This document shows, piece after piece, positions 58,089 to 64,000 of a stretch of 64,000 nt of DNA (position 1 is the stretch's first letter; each line of letters starts with the position of its first letter). The stretch covers positions 248,001 to 312,000 of the forward strand of contig NZ_JASAMB010000007.1 in assembly GCF_029948125.1 (NCBI RefSeq), in the 5' to 3' direction. Position numbers and translations under genes: made by a program. This DNA is from Catellatospora sp. KI3. Lineage in GTDB: Bacteria; Actinomycetota; Actinomycetes; Mycobacteriales; Micromonosporaceae. The notes under the pieces were generated by a model. The model was not told the DNA's origin, ran no database searches, and was given only the letters and a program-made list of their open reading frames with translations.

Positions 58089-58580
58089 ATGAGTGCCACG
58101 CTGTTCCTCATGTGCGGCCTGCCGGGAGCGGGCAAGACCACGCTGGCGCACCAGCTCGCCGCCGACCACGGCGCCCTGCGGATCAGCTCCGACGAGTGGC
58201 TGATCGACCTGCTCGAAGGCCCGCACCGCGAACGGGCCGACCCGATGCGGCCGCAGCTGGAGCCGCTGCTGCTGGCGGTCACGGTCCGTATCCTCAGCCT
58301 CGGCGGCAGCGTCGTGCTCGACTTCGGCGCGTGGCACCGCACCCAGCGGGACCAGGTCCGGGCCGCGGGCCGGGTCGCCAGTGCCCGAGTGGAGCTGCAC
58401 GTGCTCAACCCGCCCCTGGAGGTGCTGCGGGAGCGGGTCGCCGCCCGCGACGCGGGACCCGGCACGCGCTCGTTCCCGATCACCGACGAGGAGCTGGTGC
58501 GGTGGGCGGACCTGTTCGAGGTCCCCACCGAGCAGGAGCTGTCCCTGTTCGATCCGCACGTCTCGCCGTACTGGGAATGA
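58089..58580 (+). CDS. small P-loop kinase (zeta-toxin/AAA_33-like)
   Basis: A 163-residue ATP-binding protein with Walker A GLPGAGKTT at about residues 10-18 and ISSDEW shortly after, and a lid region LRERVAARDAG. This resembles the AAA_33/zeta-toxin-like kinases that phosphorylate small metabolites such as sugars or antibiotics. No antitoxin partner is adjacent, so a housekeeping or resistance kinase is more likely than a toxin. The ATG follows TACACT by 7 nt, suggesting a leaderless mRNA. Confidence 0.82.
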   Translation: MSATLFLMCGLPGAGKTTLAHQLAADHGALRISSDEWLIDLLEGPHRERADPMRPQLEPLLLAVTVRILSLGGSVVLDFGAWHRTQRDQVRAAGRVASARVELHVLNPPLEVLRERVAARDAGPGTRSFPITDEELVRWADLFEVPTEQELSLFDPHVSPYWE

Positions 58581-58619
58581 GGTAGTTTCGCGGGCAGGAA
58601 CGGCGAGCGGAGTGCGGCG

Positions 58620-58817
58620 ATGGAGCTGGCGGGTCCCCTGATCGCGGTGGCGCTGATCGTGCCGGTGCTGGCGTTCTGGCTGTGGATGTTCCGCGACATG
58701 CTGGGCAACCACCGGCTGTTCGGCCAGGCCCGCAACCTGTGGCTGCTCGGCTTCGTGTTCCTGAACGTCTTCGCCGCCGGGCTCTACTACGTCTCGGAGT
58801 ACCGCGACCGTCCCTGA
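58620..58817 (+). CDS. small two-helix membrane protein
   Basis: A 65-residue protein with two hydrophobic helices (LIAVALIVPVLAFWLWMF and LWLLGFVFLNVFAAGLYYV) joined by a short charged loop. It resembles the membrane part of PLDc_N-like small proteins but is not assigned. The ribosome-binding site is only fair (GGAG 9 nt before the ATG). It lies 39 nt after the kinase gene and may be co-transcribed. Confidence 0.65.
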   Translation: MELAGPLIAVALIVPVLAFWLWMFRDMLGNHRLFGQARNLWLLGFVFLNVFAAGLYYVSEYRDRP

Positions 58818-58830
58818 ATGCGCTCGCGGC

Positions 58831-59604
58831 TCAGGCCACGTGCAGGCCGAAGCCGCCCGCCGAGTCGATCACCTGGGCGGTCACCCACTCCGCCTCGTCC
58901 GAGCACAGGAAGGCGACCAGCTTCGCGGTGTCCTGCGGGATGCCCCAGCGCTTGCGCGGGAACCGCTCGCGCACCCACTCATAGGTCTCTGGATCGGCCC
59001 AGCCGGTGTCGTTCGGGCCGGGGTTGACCGCGTTCACAGTGATGCCGCGTGCGGCGAGCAGCGCGGAGAAGTCCCTGGCCAGGTACTCGATGGCGGCTTT
59101 CGAGGCGGCGTAGGCCAGCTCGGTGGTCATCGGGCCGTGGCGCTGGCCGCTGGTGAACAGGACGATCCGGCCGGGGCGGGCGTCGTCGTGCGCGGCTGCG
59201 TACGCCTGGACCAGCAGCATGTTCGCGCGGACGTTCACGGTCAGGTGCCGGTCGATCTCGGCGGCGTCGAGGCTGCCCAGCGGCGTCGAGGTCGAGTACG
59301 CGTGGCAGGAGACCAGGGCGTCCACCCCGCCGAACCGGTCGACGACCGCGGCGACCAGCTCGGCCGGACCGTCGGGCGTGGACAGGTCGTGCGGGGCGAC
59401 GTGCACGTCGGGGCCGAGTTCGGCGGCCAGGGCGGCGGGATCGTCGCCGGGCACGCCGACGCTGCTGTCGTAGCGGGGCAGGCCCGTGGCGAAGACCCGG
59501 TAGCCGTCGGCGACCAGGCGGCGTACCACCGCGGCGCCGATGTTGGCGGTGCGACCGACTCCGGTGACCAGGGCGACCGGGCGGTACTCGTCAGGCTGGC
59601 TCAT
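58831..59604 (-). CDS. short-chain dehydrogenase/reductase (SDR)
   Basis: A 257-residue classical SDR oxidoreductase. The NAD(P)-binding glycine motif is TGVGRTANIG near the start, and the catalytic Ser (FTSGQRHG), Tyr and Lys (YAASK) are all present. It ends with SAGGFGLHVA in place of the usual GG. The ATG at 59604 follows TACGGT by 8 nt, so the mRNA may be leaderless; a GTG at 59607 would add one residue. The substrate cannot be inferred from the neighbours. Confidence 0.9.
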   Translation of the reverse strand: MSQPDEYRPVALVTGVGRTANIGAAVVRRLVADGYRVFATGLPRYDSSVGVPGDDPAALAAELGPDVHVAPHDLSTPDGPAELVAAVVDRFGGVDALVSCHAYSTSTPLGSLDAAEIDRHLTVNVRANMLLVQAYAAAHDDARPGRIVLFTSGQRHGPMTTELAYAASKAAIEYLARDFSALLAARGITVNAVNPGPNDTGWADPETYEWVRERFPRKRWGIPQDTAKLVAFLCSDEAEWVTAQVIDSAGGFGLHVA

Positions 59605-59710
59605 CACCGCCGACCGTAGCCACGGCGGCCGCCATACCGCAACCGCGATCGGTCGCGCACAGGCGCGGTCCCCGGCGCACCGGCACCGGGGACCGCGGTC
59701 ATCGTGCGGG

Positions 59711-60511
59711 TCAGGGCCTCGGCCTCGGGCAGGGGCTCGCGCCCTTCGCGGTCGCGCAGTAGCCGTCCGCGTAGGCCGGCGGCCGCTCCTCGACCAGGAA
59801 CCTGTTGTCCAGCAGCCACTGCACGCTCAGGCTCGACCCGGCCTGCGGCAGGTACGACCGGTTCAGCACGTACTGGGTGCCGAGGCTGGGCTGGGCGAAC
59901 CAGGTCGCGATCGGGCCGGTGTCCACGGTGAACGGCTTGAGCACGCAGTACACGTGGTAGTTGGCCAGCGGCACGATGTCCTCGTGCGCCATCTCCGGCG
60001 TGGGGGTGTTGAGGTTGGACGGCGGCAGGCCGCGCTGGGCGAACGGGGTGCCGAGCGGGGCCAGGAACTGGCCGGTGCCGGGGCTGCCGAACCGGTCGAT
60101 CCGGGTGCCGGGCTGCAGCTGCTGGGAGAACTTGATCGGCAGGCCGTCGTACTGGATGACATAGCCCATGGCGGGCGGGTAGACGTAGCGGGTCGGTGGC
60201 GTCGTGTCGTTGCCGTACTGGGTGAGGAACGTGCCGCTGTTCAGGGCGCCGAAGCGGTGGTAGCCGCCGAGCAGCGGGCCGACCGGGGCCTGGGTGGGCA
60301 GCTGCTCCGGCCCGAACAGGAAGTTGTCGTCGTAGAAGTCCGTGGTGGGCGAGGCGGCGTCGGGCGTGCCCGGACGGCACAGGCCGTCGCCCGCGGCGGT
60401 GCTCTGGGCGGGCGGAGTGGCGGGTTTGGCCGGGGCCGCCTGCGCCCCGACCACCTGCAGCGCCAGCACCGCACTGGCGAGCACGGGCAGGATGAAACGC
60501 TTGATCTTCAC
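59711..60511 (-). CDS. secreted TNT-domain protein (NAD glycohydrolase-like)
   Basis: A 266-residue exported protein with signal peptide (1-26, cleavage near AQA). The mature part matches the tuberculosis necrotizing toxin (TNT) domain: RIDRFGSPGTGQFLAPLGTP, then ALPP-like RGLPPSN, YHVYCVLKPFTVDTGPIATW and QPSLGTQYVL, where the TNT Arg, His and Gln active-site positions appear kept. TNT domains destroy NAD and act in interbacterial or host competition. The GTG start follows GGAGA. No adjacent gene resembles the TNT immunity factor. Cell-association or substrate range is unknown. Confidence 0.8.
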   Translation of the reverse strand: MKIKRFILPVLASAVLALQVVGAQAAPAKPATPPAQSTAAGDGLCRPGTPDAASPTTDFYDDNFLFGPEQLPTQAPVGPLLGGYHRFGALNSGTFLTQYGNDTTPPTRYVYPPAMGYVIQYDGLPIKFSQQLQPGTRIDRFGSPGTGQFLAPLGTPFAQRGLPPSNLNTPTPEMAHEDIVPLANYHVYCVLKPFTVDTGPIATWFAQPSLGTQYVLNRSYLPQAGSSLSVQWLLDNRFLVEERPPAYADGYCATAKGASPCPRPRP

Positions 60512-60525
60512 TGTGCGTGGTCTCC

Positions 60526-60556
60526 GTTGATCAGGTGGACGATCCACCTGATCAAC
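60526..60556. promoter_or_regulatory. 14-bp palindrome upstream of the TNT-domain gene
   Basis: GTTGATCAGGTGGA and TCCACCTGATCAAC are perfect arms around a 3-bp centre, ending 15 bp before the TNT start. It is either an operator or a 5' leader hairpin that could mask the start region. Confidence 0.6.
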
Positions 60557-60609
60557 GGCCCACCCCGCCCCTGCGACGTGCGCCCACCCACCCCGCCACC
60601 AGGGCGTTC

Positions 60610-60673
60610 GTGCAGTTTCGGGGAAAGTGCTGGAATCCGGCCCAAGATTGCAGCACTTTCCCCGAAACTGCAC
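60610..60673. repeat. family B palindromic repeat, copy 5
   Basis: Perfect 21-bp terminal arms (GTGCAGTTTCGGGGAAAGTG then C) around TGGAATCCGGCCCAAGATTGCA. It lies between the TNT-domain and HTH genes, same orientation as copies 1-4. Confidence 0.85.
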
Positions 60674-60691
60674 GCGACGCAAGCGGCCCGG

Positions 60692-61450
60692 TCAGGTGGT
60701 CGGGCGGCGGTTGTAGCGCTCCAACGCGGCCTTGTTGGTGGACGCGTCCTGGAAGACCAGCTCCCAGGGGCCGGTGTTGATGTCCATCTCCTTGCCGAAC
60801 CCGACCCACTTGCCCGCCATGCGCCGCCCGGTGGGCTCGACCAGCATCTGGATGGCGCCGTGGTAGCGGGCGCCACGGTAGTAGCCGTCGCTCGCGGTCT
60901 GCTCCACCCAGGTGCCGGTCAGGACGCTGCCGTCGACGGTCAGGTCCATGGTCAGCGGCGAGTCCGACGAGCCCGGCAGGCTGCGGACCGTCAGCCGGTC
61001 CCCGTGCTGCAAGACCACCACATAGTGCAGGCCGGTGAAGGTGGCGCCGCGCCCGCTGGACACGTACTCGTAGCGGCTCAGCCAGATGCCCGAGTGGCTG
61101 CCGTGACCCGCCGAGGTGGCGGCGGCGAGGGCGCCGGTGCCGACTGTGATCGGCACCGTGGCGTCGGCGTTGGCGTCCGCCGCCTCCTCGGCGGTGTTCC
61201 GCGCGCCCGGGACCGAGACCGTGAAGCCGAGCGAGCCGATGGGCAGGCCGGTGACGACCTCCAGCGCTCGGGCGTACACCGGGCGCGGCGCGACGATCGC
61301 CCCCGCTTCCCAGCGCTGGACCAGGCGCTTGTTGGCGTCGTTCGGCGTACCCGCGCGCCTGCCCGCCTCGCGGATGGCGCGGGCGAAGTCGTCCTGACTC
61401 ATCAACATGCCCATACGTACGGCCCGCAGGGTCGCATTTGGATTGGTCAC
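60692..61450 (-). CDS. helix-turn-helix protein with beta-rich C-terminal domain
   Basis: A 252-residue protein with a Cro/XRE-like HTH over residues 1-70 (MLMSQDDFARAIREAGRR, then NKRLVQRWEAGAIV). The remaining 150 residues are beta-rich (YRGARYHGAIQMLVEPTGRR, GKWVGFGKEMDI), possibly binding a ligand. GTG at 61450 is chosen because TACGGT lies 6 nt before it. It is on the same strand as, and upstream of, the TNT-domain gene, separated by a family B repeat, so it could regulate that gene. Confidence 0.75.
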   Translation of the reverse strand: MTNPNATLRAVRMGMLMSQDDFARAIREAGRRAGTPNDANKRLVQRWEAGAIVAPRPVYARALEVVTGLPIGSLGFTVSVPGARNTAEEAADANADATVPITVGTGALAAATSAGHGSHSGIWLSRYEYVSSGRGATFTGLHYVVVLQHGDRLTVRSLPGSSDSPLTMDLTVDGSVLTGTWVEQTASDGYYRGARYHGAIQMLVEPTGRRMAGKWVGFGKEMDINTGPWELVFQDASTNKAALERYNRRPTT

Positions 61451-61612
61451 GGGTACACCGTACCCCAATGACGCCGAAATGACGCCCTATATGACGCCTG
61501 ACGGACGTCCCGCCGGACGCCGCGTAGTCGGTGTGCGAAAACCTAATCTGTGACCAATGTGGAGTGCCGCGATTAGGGTGTCGACTCGAATACGGGCTGG
61601 TGGAGGTATGCG

Positions 61613-61843
61613 ATGGACACGCCGATCGCCGAGGAGGAGTTCCGTCGCTACGCGCAGTCCCAGGCTGATCGCGGGTGGCATCTGATCGGTCTTCACCGGC
61701 GCGACGGCAGCGGCTGCTGCCGTCACTGCGGCCGCACGCACCCGTGCGACGAGCGGGTGTACGGCGGCCGGCTCATCGTGCACTACGAGAACTGGTTCGG
61801 CGACCAGCCGCCGCGGCTGTTGCGCCCGTACCTGCGCGGATGA
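61613..61843 (+). CDS. small zinc-ribbon-like protein
   Basis: A 76-residue protein with a CCRHCGRTHPC cluster that resembles a zinc knuckle, between helical flanks. GGAGG at the right distance before the ATG supports translation. No family recognised. It is a single gene, closed by the stem-loop at 61856. Confidence 0.7.
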   Translation: MDTPIAEEEFRRYAQSQADRGWHLIGLHRRDGSGCCRHCGRTHPCDERVYGGRLIVHYENWFGDQPPRLLRPYLRG

Positions 61844-61855
61844 GCGCATAAGACC

Positions 61856-61900
61856 GGGGCGCGTGCGTGCCGTGGGTCGCAACTACCACGCACGCGCCCC
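61856..61900. terminator. 14-bp stem-loop terminator
   Basis: GGGGCGCGTGCGTG pairs perfectly with CACGCACGCGCCCC around a 17-nt loop, 12 nt after the small-protein stop. Confidence 0.78.
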
Positions 61901-61917
61901 ACTTCACCGGAGGTGTC

Positions 61918-61981
61918 GTGCAGTTTCGGGGAAAGTGCTGGAATCTTGGGCCGGATTCGAGCACTTTCCCCGAAACTGCAC
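61918..61981. repeat. family B palindromic repeat, copy 6 (inverted)
   Basis: Same arms as other copies, but the centre reads GAATCTTGGGCCGGATTC, the reverse complement of the GAATCCGGCCCAAGATTC seen elsewhere. It is therefore the only copy in the opposite orientation. Confidence 0.85.
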
Positions 61982-62094
61982 GATCAACCGCTGCACGACG
62001 CGGGGACGCGGCGACGCGCGGTGGGGAGGGGGTCGCTGGCGCGGGGTGGGGGTGGGCGGCCATGATGGCGGCGTGTCGGGAGCGGGAGGTCGGT

Positions 62095-63120
62095 GTGGCT
62101 AGGACGGCGGGGGTACGGGCGACCGTACGCGACGTGGCCGCCGAGACCGGCCTGTCCATCGCGACCGTGTCCCGGGTGCTCAACGGGGCGACCAACGTCG
62201 CCCCGCACACCCGTGACCTGGTGCTGGCTGCGGTGCAGCGCCTCGGCGACCGTGCCCCGGTGCGCCGCCCGGAGCCGCCCGCCGCCTCGGGCGCGATCTA
62301 CGTGCGCTGCCCGTACGTGCTCACCGACTACTTCGGGATCATCGTCAGCTCGATCGCGGAGACGCTGGAGCTGCACGGCCGCCAGCTGGTGCTGAACGCG
62401 GGCGAGGCGGCGCAGCCGGTGCGGGTGTTGACGGGTCTGAGCGAGCGCCCCGACGTCGCGGGCGCGATCCTGATCCTGCCGCCGGACCCGCTTGAGGACC
62501 TGGTCCTGCTGCGTGACCAGCAGTTCCCGTTCGTGGTGATCGACCCGCGCTCGTCGCCGCCGCGCGACGTGGTGACGGTGTCGGCGGCGCACTTCGCGGG
62601 CGCGCGGCGGCTGATGTCGCACCTGGTGGAGCTGGGGCATCGGCGGGTGGGCATCATCGGCGGCCCGCAGGAGTGGCTGGCCAACGACGCCCGCATGGCC
62701 GGGTACGTGGCGCCGCTGGCCGATGCCGGGGTGCTGCCGACGGCCGAGCTGGTGCGGCACGTGCCGGAGCCGAACACGGCCAACGGCTACCTGGCGGCGG
62801 GGGAGCTCCTGGACCTGCCGGAGCGGCCGACGGCGCTGGTGGCGTTCAACGACAAGATGGCGGTGGGGGCGCTGGCCGCCGCCGCCGACCGGGGGCTGCG
62901 GGTGCCGCAGGACCTGTCGGTGGCCGGGTTCGACGACATCGACGTGAGCCGGGCGACGACGCCGATGCTGACCACGGTGCGCCAGCCGCTGCAGGAGATG
63001 GGCCGGATGGCGGTGACCATGCTGATGCGCATGCTGGAGCGGCACACGCTGGAGGCCGTACACGTGTCGCTGGGCACCGAGCTGGTCATCCGCGACTCGA
63101 CGGCGCCCGCGCCGCGCTAG
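62095..63120 (+). CDS. LacI-family transcriptional regulator
   Basis: A 341-residue repressor with the N-terminal LacI HTH (TVRDVAAETGLSIATVSRV, with hinge following) and a periplasmic-binding-protein-like ligand domain (LGHRRVGIIGGPQEW, then LVAFNDKMAVGALAAAADRG and VAGFDDIDVSR). It probably controls the GH30 gene that follows and possibly other sugar genes here with AACGTT-core operators. The GTG at 62095 is chosen because GGGAGG lies 5 nt before it. The effector is likely a sugar but cannot be named. Confidence 0.9.
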   Translation: MARTAGVRATVRDVAAETGLSIATVSRVLNGATNVAPHTRDLVLAAVQRLGDRAPVRRPEPPAASGAIYVRCPYVLTDYFGIIVSSIAETLELHGRQLVLNAGEAAQPVRVLTGLSERPDVAGAILILPPDPLEDLVLLRDQQFPFVVIDPRSSPPRDVVTVSAAHFAGARRLMSHLVELGHRRVGIIGGPQEWLANDARMAGYVAPLADAGVLPTAELVRHVPEPNTANGYLAAGELLDLPERPTALVAFNDKMAVGALAAAADRGLRVPQDLSVAGFDDIDVSRATTPMLTTVRQPLQEMGRMAVTMLMRMLERHTLEAVHVSLGTELVIRDSTAPAPR

Positions 63121-63241
63121 CCCGCTCCGTCAGGCCGCGCCGCGTTAGTCGTAAACAAAGTTGGCATATTCGCGCCGGGGTGCCATAGACCCTCGGCCGC
63201 GCCCTGCTGCCCGCTGAGTTGCGGCAGGCAGGTCTCAAGTT

Positions 63242-63363
63242 TCATTTTGTTTCACCGGCAAATCGGCCTATTGCGACGGTCCGAGAGCCCGGAAACGGCG
63301 CCTTGACAGGCATGTGGCCGTATGTTTCAGTGCTGTCAACAGAGCGTCAATCATTTTGTTTCA
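63242..63363 (+). promoter_or_regulatory. promoter region with paired 13-mer, upstream of GH30
   Basis: TCATTTTGTTTCA occurs exactly at 63242-63254 and 63351-63363, with a TTGACA hexamer at 63303 between. The 389-bp gap between the LacI and GH30 genes is AT-richer than its surroundings and contains no ORF I support. The 13-mers may be operators or extended activator sites. Confidence 0.5.
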
Positions 63364-63509
63364 TCAGTTACATCGACGTCTCTGGGTGTACAAGGCACGG
63401 CTGCACAGGAAACTCCGGGCCGGGTCAGGCGGGTGCCCCCTCGCCCACCCGGCCCGCAACCCCAGCCACTCATGGCACCGCCATGGCTTGTCGAAAGGAG
63501 GGTCCCGCC

Positions 63510-64000
63510 TTGTTCCGTCCCCGATCAGGCTGGACCACCGCCGGTGCGGCCACCGCCGCCGGCGCCGCCGCCCTGCTGGCGGCCGCACTGCTCGTCGCCC
63601 CGCCCGCGCAGGCGGCGGGCGAGCCGGTGAGCATCTGGCTCACCACCACCTCCGACTCCGGTGGCCGCACGGTCACCCGGGGCCTGCAGCAGCAGGCGAA
63701 CATCGCGTTCGGTCCCGCGGGCGGCAGCGCCAACCAGACCGTCACCGTCAACGAGAACACCACCTACCAGCAGTTCGAGGGGGCTGGGGCGTCCATCACC
63801 GACACCACGGCGTACCTGCTGCGCGGCGGCCCGGTCAGCGCGGCCACCCGCGACGCGGTGATGGCCAAGCTGTTCTCGCCCACCTCGGGCATCGGCCTGT
63901 CATTCGTGCGCAACCCGATCGGTGCCTCGGACCTGTCCCGGCCCGGCAACGTGTCGCTGGACGACACCTGCTGCGACCTCAACGACTTCGGCAGCAACGG
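63510..64000 (+). CDS. secreted GH30 glycosidase (3' end outside window)
   Basis: This is the start of an exported GH30-family enzyme (glucosylceramidase, or beta-1,6-glucanase type). A TTG start at 63510 follows AAGGAGG by 8 nt. The signal peptide ends about residue 38 (AQAAG). The mature part shows the GH30 opening: TYQQFEGAGASITDTTAYLL, then MAKLFSPTSGIGLSFVRNP and IGASDLS. The catalytic Glu residues lie beyond the window. Adjacent LacI gene and paired 13-mers suggest sugar-responsive control. Confidence 0.88.
   Translation, partial: MFRPRSGWTTAGAATAAGAAALLAAALLVAPPAQAAGEPVSIWLTTTSDSGGRTVTRGLQQQANIAFGPAGGSANQTVTVNENTTYQQFEGAGASITDTTAYLLRGGPVSAATRDAVMAKLFSPTSGIGLSFVRNPIGASDLSRPGNVSLDDTCCDLNDFGSN

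Noticed and set aside
58089-58580. Zeta toxin of a toxin-antitoxin pair
   Set aside because: There is no small antitoxin gene next to it and the protein lacks the longer zeta core, so a metabolite kinase is more likely.
1-64000. CRISPR arrays, tRNA genes, insertion sequences or prophage
   Set aside because: No regularly spaced direct repeats, tRNA-like cloverleaf, transposase, integrase or phage structural gene was recognised on either strand.

Overview
The window is about 64 kb of very GC-rich DNA with dense genes, many GTG/TTG starts, many apparently leaderless promoters (a TAnnnT hexamer 5-10 nt before the start codon), an RbpA gene, SARP/BTAD and LuxR regulators, ECF sigma factors and many secreted multi-domain glycosidases. 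This fits a filamentous soil actinomycete, most likely Micromonosporaceae; the family assignment is inference. No tRNA, rRNA, CRISPR array, transposase, integrase or phage gene was seen.

Layout. 0-5 kb: DrrAB-type drug-export ABC pair (first gene cut by the window edge) convergent with a large BTAD/NB-ARC/TPR regulator. 5-8.1 kb: a small membrane protein, a secreted HEFGH metallopeptidase with a ricin lectin tail, and a GH53 galactanase behind two identical LacI-type operators. 8.4-20.3 kb: regulators and their partners, including a LuxR protein, PadR plus a permease-prefix membrane protein, a TPR protein, an ECF42-type sigma factor with its DGPF/YCII partner, an orphan fused sugar-permease-like protein, and a second ECF sigma factor followed by a membrane protein and a lipoprotein that share an extracellular domain.

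20.4-25.1 kb is the most unusual region: a compact locus that looks like an undescribed RiPP cluster. A tiny gene with a strong ribosome-binding site encodes the 18-residue peptide MKIEIFETTERVVCGINL. A hairpin that looks like an attenuator separates it from a radical SAM maturase and a small secreted four-cysteine protein. The divergent arm encodes an ArsR-like regulator, an MFS exporter and a methyltransferase, in overlapping frames.

25-38 kb: a GH3/PA14 beta-glucosidase with a divergent TetR, a DUF1254/DUF1214 protein, asparagine synthetase behind a perfect actinobacterial SOS-box match, and a probable envelope or glycolipid cluster (sulfatase-like phosphotransferase, AglD-like membrane protein, GT4 glycosyltransferase, degenerate 6-pyruvoyl-tetrahydropterin-synthase-like protein, BchC-like dehydrogenase, divergent CDP-alcohol phosphatidyltransferase). 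38-54 kb: FkbM methyltransferase, then a polysaccharide-degradation island (GH87-like giant protein, SGNH esterase, GH3, GH92, GH5 cellulase) with several LacI-type palindromes. 54-64 kb: RbpA, a PadR-controlled MacB/FtsX-type ABC pair, a small P-loop kinase, an SDR, a secreted TNT-domain (NAD glycohydrolase-like) protein, an HTH protein, a LacI regulator and the start of a GH30 glycosidase.

Three families of intergenic palindromic repeats are scattered across the window. Family A (about 48 bp, four copies) has arms that change together between copies. Family B (about 64 bp, six copies, one inverted) and family C (about 40 bp, two copies) are also present. None carries a coding sequence for its own movement.
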